Under the pieces are notes generated by a model. The model was not told the origin of the DNA. It searched no databases and saw only the letters and a list, made by a program, of their open reading frames with translations. Both the position numbers and the translations under genes were made by a program. From the NCBI GenBank assembly GCA_041485125.1, contig JBGPIT010000066.1, forward strand, positions 1 to 16,522: DNA of 16,522 nt, written 5' to 3'. Of this stretch, positions 1 to 6,886 are shown piece by piece. Within the stretch, counting starts at the first letter, position 1; each line of letters begins with the position of its first letter. The stretch is from JBGPIT01 sp041485125 (GTDB taxonomy: Bacteria > Desulfobacterota > Binatia > UTPRO1).

Positions 1-74
1 CGATCGTCATCGCCGATCTCCTGGCGAGCGTGCGGTCCACCGGGATCGCGAGCGCGGGACCGGGAGTCGCGTGA
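1..74 (+). CDS. 3' end of an unidentified upstream gene (partial)
   Basis: An open frame enters from the left edge (first full codon at base 3) and ends with TGA at 72-74. It gives a 23-residue tail containing IVIADLLASVRSTGIAS. The stop overlaps the GTG start of the next gene as GTGA, the same junction seen between the two following glycosyltransferase genes, which supports a real coupled gene. The fragment is too short to identify. It loosely resembles the C-terminal helix of PqqD-like peptide-binding proteins (xVxxDLxxxLxxxGL), but that is only a guess. Confidence 0.5.
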   Translation, partial: IVIADLLASVRSTGIASAGPGVA

Positions 75-745
75 CCGTCACCGCGATCGTGCCGGTCCGG
101 AACGGGGGTCGTTACCTCGGTGCCGCGCTCGCCAGCATCCGCGCCCAGACCCGGCGCGCGGACGAGGTGATCGTCGTCGACGACGGGTCGACCGACGGCA
201 GCGCCGAGCTCGCCGAAAGCTACGCCGACGTCCGCTGCATCCGGCAGGCGAGCCAGGGCTGCGCCGCCGCCCGCAATGCCGGCATCGCGGCGGCGCGCGG
301 CGACCTGCTCGCGTTCCTCGATGCCGACGACGAGTGGACCGAGGACAAGCTCGCCGTCCAAGTGGCGTACCTCGAGGAGCACCGCGCGGTGCCGTACGTG
401 CTCGCGCGCCAGACGATCCATCTCGAGCCCGGAGTGACGCGGCCGGCCGGCCTCAGACCGGAGCACCTCGAGCACGATCAGGTCGGCTACCTGCCGAGCA
501 CGCTCGTCGCGCGCCGCGAGGTGTTCGCGCAGATCGGCGGATTCGACGCCGGCTACGCGGTCGCGAGCGACGTCGAGTGGTTCGTGCGGGCCAAGGACGC
601 GGGCCTGCTGCCCGTCGTCGTGCCGCGCGTGCTGGTGCGGCGCCGCCTGCACACGACGAACGTGTCGTCGGCCGTCGCGCCGAACCACGCCGCCCTGCTG
701 CGCATCTTCAAGGCCTCCATCGATCGCCAGCGGGGTACGCAGTGA
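71..745 (+). CDS. Family 2 glycosyltransferase (first of a tandem pair)
   Basis: A GT-A fold glycosyltransferase that should transfer a sugar from a nucleotide-sugar donor to an unknown acceptor; probably cytoplasmic, since no membrane segment is visible. The 224 residues carry the family-2 landmarks: VPVRNGGRYL near residues 7-16, VVDDGSTDGS near 34-44 (nucleotide binding), ARNAG near 66-71 and the metal-binding LDADDEW near 82-88. A C-terminal RRRLHTTN motif near residue 190 matches the RRxHxxN tail of many small GT2 enzymes. The GTG start at 71 overlaps the previous stop and has GGGAG four bases upstream. The end overlaps the next gene as GTGA. The length is short for GT2, but the core is complete. 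Donor and acceptor cannot be told from sequence. Confidence 0.9.
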   Translation: MTVTAIVPVRNGGRYLGAALASIRAQTRRADEVIVVDDGSTDGSAELAESYADVRCIRQASQGCAAARNAGIAAARGDLLAFLDADDEWTEDKLAVQVAYLEEHRAVPYVLARQTIHLEPGVTRPAGLRPEHLEHDQVGYLPSTLVARREVFAQIGGFDAGYAVASDVEWFVRAKDAGLLPVVVPRVLVRRRLHTTNVSSAVAPNHAALLRIFKASIDRQRGTQ

Positions 746-1452
746 TCGCGGGCGGGCCGATCCCGCGCGTGAGCGTGGTCGTGCCGGTACGGAACGGCCG
801 CCGCTATCTCGGCGCCGCGATCGAGAGCGTCCTCGCCGAGGGCGGCGCCGGCGTGGAAGTGATCGTCGTCGATGATGGCTCCACCGATGAGAGCCATGTC
901 GTCGCTGCCGCGTTCGGCCCGCAGGTTCTCTGCGTCCGACAAGAGCCCTCGGGTATCGCGGCGGCGCGCAACCGCGGTGTCGCGCTTGCGCGCGCCGGCG
1001 TGATCGGCTTCGTCGACGCCGACGACCTCTGGACGGCAGGGCGGCTCGACGCGCAGCTCGCGGTGCTCGACGACGACCCGAACGTTGCCCTCGTCTTCGG
1101 TCACGTCCGGCAGTTCGTGAGTCCCGACCTCGACCCCGAGCGTGCGCGGCGGCTCGTCTGCCGAACCGATGCGGTGCCCGGTCTGGTGCCCGGGGCGATG
1201 CTCGCGCGCGCGTCGGCGTTCGATCGCGTCGGCGCGTTCTCGAACGAGTGGCGGGTCGGCGAGTTCATCGATTGGTATGGTCGCGCCGTCGACGCCGGCC
1301 TCGCCATCCGCATGCTGCCCGACGTCGTGCTGCTGCGCCGCGTGCACGACGCGAACCACGGCATCGTCGCGGCCGACGCGCGTGCCGACTACGTGCGCGT
1401 CGTGAAGGCCGCCCTCGACCGCCGTCGCGCGGGCACGCCGGAGCGCTCGTGA
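742..1452 (+). CDS. Family 2 glycosyltransferase (second of a tandem pair)
   Basis: A paralogue of the preceding gene, 236 residues when started at the GTG at 742. The open frame extends much further upstream, but that part is an Arg/Pro-rich out-of-phase reading of the first glycosyltransferase. The GTG at 742 overlaps the upstream TGA by four bases and puts the first motif (VPVRNGRRYL) at residues 15-24, as expected. Other landmarks are VVDDGSTDES near 42-51, AAARNRG near 74-80, the DXD motif in FVDADDLW near 90-97 and LRRVHDANHG near 198-207. Both the order and wording of motifs match the neighbour, so the pair probably arose by tandem duplication and then diverged, perhaps to add successive sugars. 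The gene ends 7 bases from the convergent methyltransferase. Confidence 0.9.
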   Translation: MIAGGPIPRVSVVVPVRNGRRYLGAAIESVLAEGGAGVEVIVVDDGSTDESHVVAAAFGPQVLCVRQEPSGIAAARNRGVALARAGVIGFVDADDLWTAGRLDAQLAVLDDDPNVALVFGHVRQFVSPDLDPERARRLVCRTDAVPGLVPGAMLARASAFDRVGAFSNEWRVGEFIDWYGRAVDAGLAIRMLPDVVLLRRVHDANHGIVAADARADYVRVVKAALDRRRAGTPERS

Positions 1453-1459
1453 ACGCTGC

Positions 1460-2317
1460 TCATGCCAATACCTCGAGGCCGCGCTCGCCCGTCTGGTACA
1501 CGCTCCTCACTCCCCACAGGTGCGCTTCGGGATCGAGCGTGACCACCGACTTCAAGACGATCGTCGAACTTTCGTCGAGGCGGAGGCCGAGGTCGAGCGC
1601 ACCGTTTCCCTTGCGGAAGGTCGCAAGCGCGATCGCCGGTCCCGCTGCTCTTCCGATGCGGACCTCGATGCCGTGGCTCGCGAGATAGGCGGTCGTCGAG
1701 ATCTTCGCGCCCCCCTCGTAGATCGTGAACCGCGGCAGGTCCGCGTCCATGAAATCCGGGTGCTCGCCGAGGTGGTCGATCTCGTGAAGGAAGACGCCAC
1801 CGGGTGCGAGCAGCCGCGCGCTCTCCTCGAGCACCTTGTCCTTGCGGGCGACGTGGGCCAGCACGACTTGGCTGACGACGAAATCGAAGTCGCGAGCCGG
1901 AAACCGTGACAGGTTCTGGGCATCAGCGAGATGGATGGTCGGCGACGGCAAACGCCGCGAGGTCTCCGGCGGGAGAATCCGGTAGCGCGCGTTGGTCGCG
2001 CGGAGCCCGCGCGCGCCGGTGACCACCGGCCACCGCTCGTGATTGATGCCGTGCAGCTCGACGCCGCCCTCGAAGCGCCCGAGCAGATCCAGCAGCAGCC
2101 GTCCCTCGCCGCACCCGATCTCGAGCACGCTGACCCTCCGGCCTCGCGTGAGTCGTTCCGATATCTGGTCGGTGAGAGTCGCGAGCGCCGCCGAGCGCAG
2201 CACCTCGTCGAAGCGCGCGAGCCCCCGGTTGTGGTGCTCGCACCCGGAGGACCTGTTCCCGATGCGGCGTCTGAGCCGGGCGATTGCGTCGCGGAGGGCG
2301 TGTGTCACGGACCGCAC
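1460..2317 (-). CDS. Class I SAM-dependent methyltransferase
   Basis: A 285-residue soluble methyltransferase of the Rossmann-like class I fold. Motif I is VLEIGCGEG at residues 64-72. The acidic residue ending strand 2 is less clear. FDFVVSQVVLAHV near 141-153 matches motif IV and the following helix, and LLAPGGVFLHEID near 166-178 matches the post-motif seen in UbiE/small-molecule methyltransferases. The C-terminal third resembles no family I know well, and the substrate is unknown. The GTG start at 2317 is preceded by AGGGGA with a short spacer. It points toward the glycosyltransferases and ends 7 bases from them, so any shared pathway would need separate promoters. The first ~35 residues are Arg-rich and may be extra. 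Confidence 0.85.
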   Translation of the reverse strand: MRSVTHALRDAIARLRRRIGNRSSGCEHHNRGLARFDEVLRSAALATLTDQISERLTRGRRVSVLEIGCGEGRLLLDLLGRFEGGVELHGINHERWPVVTGARGLRATNARYRILPPETSRRLPSPTIHLADAQNLSRFPARDFDFVVSQVVLAHVARKDKVLEESARLLAPGGVFLHEIDHLGEHPDFMDADLPRFTIYEGGAKISTTAYLASHGIEVRIGRAAGPAIALATFRKGNGALDLGLRLDESSTIVLKSVVTLDPEAHLWGVRSVYQTGERGLEVLA

Positions 2318-2612
2318 CTAAATCCCCTGAGGATGGCGTGGAATCAATGGGCGCGCCGACGTCGCCGGCCGAGTGGAGGCGGCGGGCACCACGCGCGAAG
2401 GCGAGATCGAGACGCACGTGGGGAGTCGCACGACAAGGCGCATGTGAGCGGGTGCAGGCTCGATGCGCAGAGCGCGTCGCCGTCTCAAGACGGGGTGCCG
2501 ATCGTCGTAAATGGAACACACGTCGCACCCAAGCGGCCGCGTCTTCCTTTCGGGAATGCACTTCCCTGTGCGGCCGTCGTGGCACGCGCGTTGCTCTCTC
2601 TGCTACGGCGCC
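2318..2612. other. Divergent intergenic region between methyltransferase and GAF kinase
   Basis: About 295 bases (193 if the kinase begins at 2511) separate the divergent starts, so promoters for both should lie here. I see no convincing -35/-10 pair. The only structured element is a short inverted repeat at 2480-2493. The kinase frame is open across 2511-2612, but codon use there looks less biased than in the body of the gene. Confidence 0.5.
2480..2493. promoter_or_regulatory. Short perfect inverted repeat in divergent intergenic region
   Basis: CCGTCT and AGACGG arms of six bases flank a two-base centre. It sits between divergent genes, where a dimeric regulator could bind. In DNA this GC-rich such a repeat can arise by chance, and no regulator is encoded nearby. 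Confidence 0.2.
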
Positions 2613-4814
2613 ATGGCGATCGTACCAACCAGCCCGAGCCTCCTCCAGGGAGTCGTCGACGACGTCGTGTCGGCGCTTGCCCTGGTGCTCGACGCGCGCC
2701 GCGCCGCCGCTCTCATTCTCGACCACGAGGGCGGGAGCTGTAGGACGATCGCGTCGTGGGGCCTGAGCGGCGACGAGCGAGACCGTGTCAGCAAGTGGCT
2801 CACGATCGGCGACGAGGCTCGGCCGTATTGGGAGCGCTTGGCGAGCGAGGGGCGTCCCATCTACCTCGACGCGGTCCGCAGCAAAGCGATCGCGCTGTGG
2901 CACGGCGTCGTCGACGTCCCGCCGCACCTCGCGGTGCCGCTCATCGGCACCGACGGCACGCTGCTCGGCGGCATCCTGCTCGAGATGGCGGCGCCGAACG
3001 AGCGCGACCTCGGCGTCGCGTCGAAGATGGGCCGCGTGGCGGCGGTCGCGATCGAGCAAACGCGGGCAGCGGAGGCCCATGCGGCGGAGCTCGAGCGCAA
3101 CGCGATGATCTTCGACATCGTGCGCGAGGTCGATCGTCGTGTCGAGCTGCCCGAGGTCCTGGCGACGATCTGCCGGAAGACGGTCGAGGTCTTCGGATGC
3201 CGGCAGACGACCCTCTACTTTCACAGCCGGCGATATGGGGCGTCGCTGCCGCTCGCCGACTACGGCACGCCTCCGCACATCGCCGAGCGGTTTGCCGGCG
3301 AGCGGTACTTGAAAGGCAACATTCCGCACGAGCTCGAGGTCTCCGAAGGGCGAACGGTCATCATACGCCGCGACGGCAACGCGCCCGCGGAGGATCTCGC
3401 GCTCCTCGACGCGGTCGAGGTGCAGGCGCTCGTCTTGGTTCCGCTCCGAGACGACGAAGGCACCGTCCGTGGCGTCCTCAACGCGGGGTTCACCGAGGCG
3501 CACGACTTCACGGCCGAAGAGCTCCGCGCGCTCGAGCTGGTCGCGCACTACGCCGCGATGGCGATCATGCGCGCGCGCTTCCTGCATCGCACCGCCGTAT
3601 CGGCCCGCTTCCGCGCCGCCGTCTCCGCCCTTGCGGTCGAGCTCAACGCCGGTGCGACGCGCACCGAGACGCTCGACGCGCTGTGCGCGCGCGGCAGCGA
3701 TCTCTTCGGGGTCGAGAGCGCAGTCGTGCTCCTCGAGGCAAGAGGCCGTTTCGTCGTCGCCGCCGCGCACGGCGACCTCGTCGCCCAGCAAAGCCTCGTG
3801 ATCGCGCTCGACGCGGACGACTCACCGGTTGCGCGCGCCTTCCAGACGCGCGAGGTCGTCCTCGCAAACGACCGCCCGCGCCGAGACGACGCCCCTCCGC
3901 TCGACCGACTGCGGTCGCTGCTCGCGATTCCGCTCGTGGAAAGTGAAGGGCCGGTCGGGGTGCTCGTGTTGGGCGCCCTCCGTCCGCGCCGCTTCCGACC
4001 GGAGGTGGTCGAGGAGGCCCCGGTGCTCGGTGCGCTCGCCGCCTCGGTCATTCGCAATCTCGAGCTCGTGGCACAGCTTCACGAGAGCAACGAAAGGCTC
4101 CGGCAGCTGGGCGCGAGGAAGGATCAGTTTCTCGCCAACGTTTCCCACGACCTCCGCACGCCGTTGAGCGTGATCATCGGCTTCGCACAGCTCGCGCTGG
4201 AGGACACGTTCGGGGCACCGACGGCGGAGCTCCGTGAGACGCTTCAGCGGATGCTCGCGAGCGCGCACCAGCAGCTCGCCCTCGTTCAGGATCTCCTCGA
4301 CGCGTCGAGGCTCGAGATCAACGGGCTCTCGGTGAAGCCCACGCCGGTTCCGCTCGGGACGATCTTCGGCGACATGGAGGTCGTCGCAACGAGCCTGGTC
4401 CGCAAGAAGCCGGTGAGTGTTGCCGTGGAGGCCGTGTCTCCGGACGTGTGGGTACAGGCCGATCCGGATCGCTTGCGGCAGATCCTGACGAATCTCCTCG
4501 CCAACTCCGCGAAGTTCACGGACGAGGGCACGATCGCCTTGCGTGCGGACGTCCGATCCGACCTGGTGCGTATCGACGTTTGCGACAGCGGCATCGGCAT
4601 CCCCGCCGACCAACTCGAGGTGATCTTCGAGCCGTTTCGGCAGGTCGAAGGCGAGCGCGCTCAGCTCGGCACTGGGCTCGGACTTGCCATCGCCCGTAAG
4701 CTCGCCACGTTGATGGGCGGAACGCTCACGGCCGCGGGCAACGCGGGGCACGGATCGACGTTCAGCCTCGTGCTCCCGGCGGCGCAAGTTCCGGCACGGA
4801 CCGCCGCCGCCTAG
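2613..4814 (+). CDS. Soluble sensor histidine kinase with three GAF-like domains
   Basis: A cytoplasmic two-component sensor kinase of 733 residues with no signal peptide or membrane segment. Three GAF-like sensor units lie at roughly 5-150, 165-335 and 345-490. A short coiled coil leads into the HisKA domain, with phosphoacceptor His512 in VSHDLRTPLS. The HATPase domain follows: N box NLLANSAKF from residue 627, G1 box DSGIGIP, F box FEPFRQVEG and G2 box GTGLGLAIARKL. All catalytic boxes are intact. There is no receiver domain and no response regulator nearby, so the partner is elsewhere. In-frame starts exist at 2511 and 2556 too; none has a clear Shine-Dalgarno. I prefer ATG 2613 because the GAF fold begins just after it and the upstream extension is Pro/His/Cys-rich and unlike a domain. 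The stop codon is shared with the convergent kinase. Confidence 0.88.
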   Translation: MAIVPTSPSLLQGVVDDVVSALALVLDARRAAALILDHEGGSCRTIASWGLSGDERDRVSKWLTIGDEARPYWERLASEGRPIYLDAVRSKAIALWHGVVDVPPHLAVPLIGTDGTLLGGILLEMAAPNERDLGVASKMGRVAAVAIEQTRAAEAHAAELERNAMIFDIVREVDRRVELPEVLATICRKTVEVFGCRQTTLYFHSRRYGASLPLADYGTPPHIAERFAGERYLKGNIPHELEVSEGRTVIIRRDGNAPAEDLALLDAVEVQALVLVPLRDDEGTVRGVLNAGFTEAHDFTAEELRALELVAHYAAMAIMRARFLHRTAVSARFRAAVSALAVELNAGATRTETLDALCARGSDLFGVESAVVLLEARGRFVVAAAHGDLVAQQSLVIALDADDSPVARAFQTREVVLANDRPRRDDAPPLDRLRSLLAIPLVESEGPVGVLVLGALRPRRFRPEVVEEAPVLGALAASVIRNLELVAQLHESNERLRQLGARKDQFLANVSHDLRTPLSVIIGFAQLALEDTFGAPTAELRETLQRMLASAHQQLALVQDLLDASRLEINGLSVKPTPVPLGTIFGDMEVVATSLVRKKPVSVAVEAVSPDVWVQADPDRLRQILTNLLANSAKFTDEGTIALRADVRSDLVRIDVCDSGIGIPADQLEVIFEPFRQVEGERAQLGTGLGLAIARKLATLMGGTLTAAGNAGHGSTFSLVLPAAQVPARTAAA
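4811..4814. other. Palindromic CTAG serving as stop codon on both strands
   Basis: The four bases CTAG read as TAG in frame on the plus strand (4812-4814), ending the triple-GAF kinase. They also read as TAG in frame on the minus strand (4813-4811), ending the membrane kinase. The two convergent genes therefore overlap by exactly four bases, with no room for a terminator between them. Confidence 0.9.
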
Positions 4815-6775
4815 GCGAGACGCGCGTTCACTGCATCGGGTGCGGCGTCTCCATGTCCGGGCAACGCACCGGCGGCCGGCTCGCCGGCGGCACGCGCGGG
4901 CACGGCGACGACGCGCACCGGGATCGCGATCCTGAATTCGCTGCCGGCGTCCTCGGCGCTCTCGAGCCGGATGGTACCGTCGAGCGCCTGCACCAGGCGG
5001 CGCACGATGTAGAGGCCGAGACCCACCCCGCCGTGGCGACGCGAGTCCGATCCGTCATTTTGGCGAAACATCTCGAACATCACCGCCTGGCGTTCGGGCG
5101 CGATGCCGATTCCCGTGTCGCTGACCGTCACCTCGAGCAGCGCGCGCGTCGGATCCTCGTGCGGTTGCGCGGCGATCGTGACGCCGATCCACACCGCGAC
5201 TCGTCCCTGATCGGTGAACTTGAGTGCGTTGTGAACGAGGTTGCGTACGATCGTCTGCACCTTCGCGGCGTCGGTCTCGATCGTGAGGAGCTGGCTGGAC
5301 ACCCAATCGAGGCCCACCGCCGGCTTCCGCCAATATTCTGGAATGCCCATCCGTATCCCGTCGACGAGCGCGGCCAGGTCGACCGCGGCGAGCACCACGG
5401 GCAGTCGGCCGGAGTCGAGGCGGCTGATGTCGAGCGTCGCGGTGATCATCTCGAGCAGCTGGAGCGAGTGCATGCCGACGCGGTCGAGAAGCGCGCGGCG
5501 TCCGTCGCGAGTGGCGTTTCCCGGTTCGCCGTCCTCTTCGACCAGCATCTCGACGTAGCCGAGGATCGCGTTCAGCGGCGAACGGAGCTCGTGTGACATC
5601 GTCGCCATGAACTCCGTCTTCAGGGTGCTCGCGGCACGCAGGTCGTCGACGAGGCGGGCGTTCTCGAGCGCCATCACCGCCTGCGCCGCGATGCCGACGA
5701 CGAGACGTCGTGTGACGGCATCGAGCTCGCGCTCGTCCATTCCGACGAGCAAGAGCCCGACCGGGGCGTCGGCGCGCCGCAGCGCCGTCACCAGCATCGA
5801 CCCGAGGCGCCAGCGCTCGCGCAGCGACGAATCGATGACCGGATCGTCGCGGTCGACGACGATGCAGCCGTCGCCGGCACGCGCGACCAGCACGGCGGGG
5901 AAGTCATCGGGCTCGAATTCGAACGTGCGCACCTCCTCGTCGATGATGCCGGCGCGCGAGACGAGCCCTGCCATCCGGTAGGTGCCCCGGTGCGGGTCGC
6001 GGAGCATGACGCATGCCCAGGGGCCGCCGGTGAGCTCGCGCACGAGGCTGGTGAGGTGCTGGAGGAGCGCGGAGCTCGTCGCGAACCTCGCGAGCTCGCG
6101 CGACGCGCGGAGAAGCGCCGACGCGATTGCCGACTCGATTTCGCCTTCGCGCGCGATCTGCGCCACGTGGTGGCTGTAATGCACGCTCTGCTGCCCGATG
6201 ATCAGGAAGATCATGATCGGACCGATGACGGTCATCGTGTCGACGGCCGTCCCGTCGCGCGCGAGCAGGAGCGCGACATGGCTGATGCTCGCAATCACCG
6301 TCACCGCCATCCCCCACGGTACCGATGCGAGCGTCGCCGGCGTGATTACGAGGAGGTAGACCATGTGAAAGAAGACCGGCAGGCTGGGAATCACCGCGAG
6401 TGTGATCGGCACCACGATCAGGTCGACGACGAAGGTGACGGCGAGCAACGCGCCGCGCGCACGACCGGTTTTGTGCCACCACCGGTACGGAACGACGAGG
6501 GCGATTTCGAGCCCCACGAGCGGAAGGACGATCCGCAGCGGCATCGTCGGTACACTCGTCATGCACAGGAAGACCTCGTACGCACCGAGCGCGGCGAACG
6601 TCATCGCCCGTGAGCTCGAGATTCGGTGTCGAAGGATTGCCAGCCACGCCGGTGGCGCGGGGCGGTGCGGGAATTCCGCGGCGTCGTCGATTGTCCGCCC
6701 CGACCGAGGCGGCGACATCTCGAACCATTTCTGGGTCGGTTGGACGGGAATCTGACGTGGGGATGCGGTGTTCAT
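4811..6775 (-). CDS. Membrane-bound sensor histidine kinase with GAF domain
   Basis: A 654-residue integral-membrane sensor kinase from ATG 6775. After a Pro-rich start, five to six hydrophobic segments span about residues 57-200, forming a MASE-like membrane sensor I cannot assign to a named family. A GAF-like domain occupies about 215-370. HisKA follows with phosphoacceptor His395 in MSHELRSPLN. The HATPase domain has RNLVHNALKF (N box), SDTGIGIAP (G1), FEMFRQNDG (F) and GVGLGLYIV (G2). The C-terminal ~30 residues are Ala/Pro-rich. A GTG at 6832 would add 19 residues; I prefer the ATG, although its Shine-Dalgarno is weak. It lies 111 bases downstream of the secreted beta-helix gene on the same strand and could be co-transcribed. 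No receiver domain or response regulator is visible. Confidence 0.88.
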   Translation of the reverse strand: MNTASPRQIPVQPTQKWFEMSPPRSGRTIDDAAEFPHRPAPPAWLAILRHRISSSRAMTFAALGAYEVFLCMTSVPTMPLRIVLPLVGLEIALVVPYRWWHKTGRARGALLAVTFVVDLIVVPITLAVIPSLPVFFHMVYLLVITPATLASVPWGMAVTVIASISHVALLLARDGTAVDTMTVIGPIMIFLIIGQQSVHYSHHVAQIAREGEIESAIASALLRASRELARFATSSALLQHLTSLVRELTGGPWACVMLRDPHRGTYRMAGLVSRAGIIDEEVRTFEFEPDDFPAVLVARAGDGCIVVDRDDPVIDSSLRERWRLGSMLVTALRRADAPVGLLLVGMDERELDAVTRRLVVGIAAQAVMALENARLVDDLRAASTLKTEFMATMSHELRSPLNAILGYVEMLVEEDGEPGNATRDGRRALLDRVGMHSLQLLEMITATLDISRLDSGRLPVVLAAVDLAALVDGIRMGIPEYWRKPAVGLDWVSSQLLTIETDAAKVQTIVRNLVHNALKFTDQGRVAVWIGVTIAAQPHEDPTRALLEVTVSDTGIGIAPERQAVMFEMFRQNDGSDSRRHGGVGLGLYIVRRLVQALDGTIRLESAEDAGSEFRIAIPVRVVAVPARAAGEPAAGALPGHGDAAPDAVNARLA

Positions 6776-6886
6776 CGGGGCGGCGCTCTTCACAGCCCCA
6801 TGGCGGGCGTGCCCCACTTCCGAGCAACGCACGTGCCGTTCCGGCCCGTGGTACCGTCACTGCGGTGCCACCTCGGGAGCGCGCGA
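6776..6886. other. Gap between beta-helix gene and membrane kinase
   Basis: A co-directional gap of 111 bases on the minus strand. It holds an imperfect inverted repeat around 6850-6870 (GGTACCG / CGGTGCC) without a following T run, so I cannot call it a terminator. Part of the gap is open in frame with the kinase back to a GTG at 6832. Confidence 0.4.

Noticed and set aside
1923..3791. 622-residue open frame on the minus strand overlapping the methyltransferase and GAF kinase
   Set aside because: Arg/Ala/His-rich and featureless; it runs antisense to a well-supported histidine kinase and out of phase with the methyltransferase.
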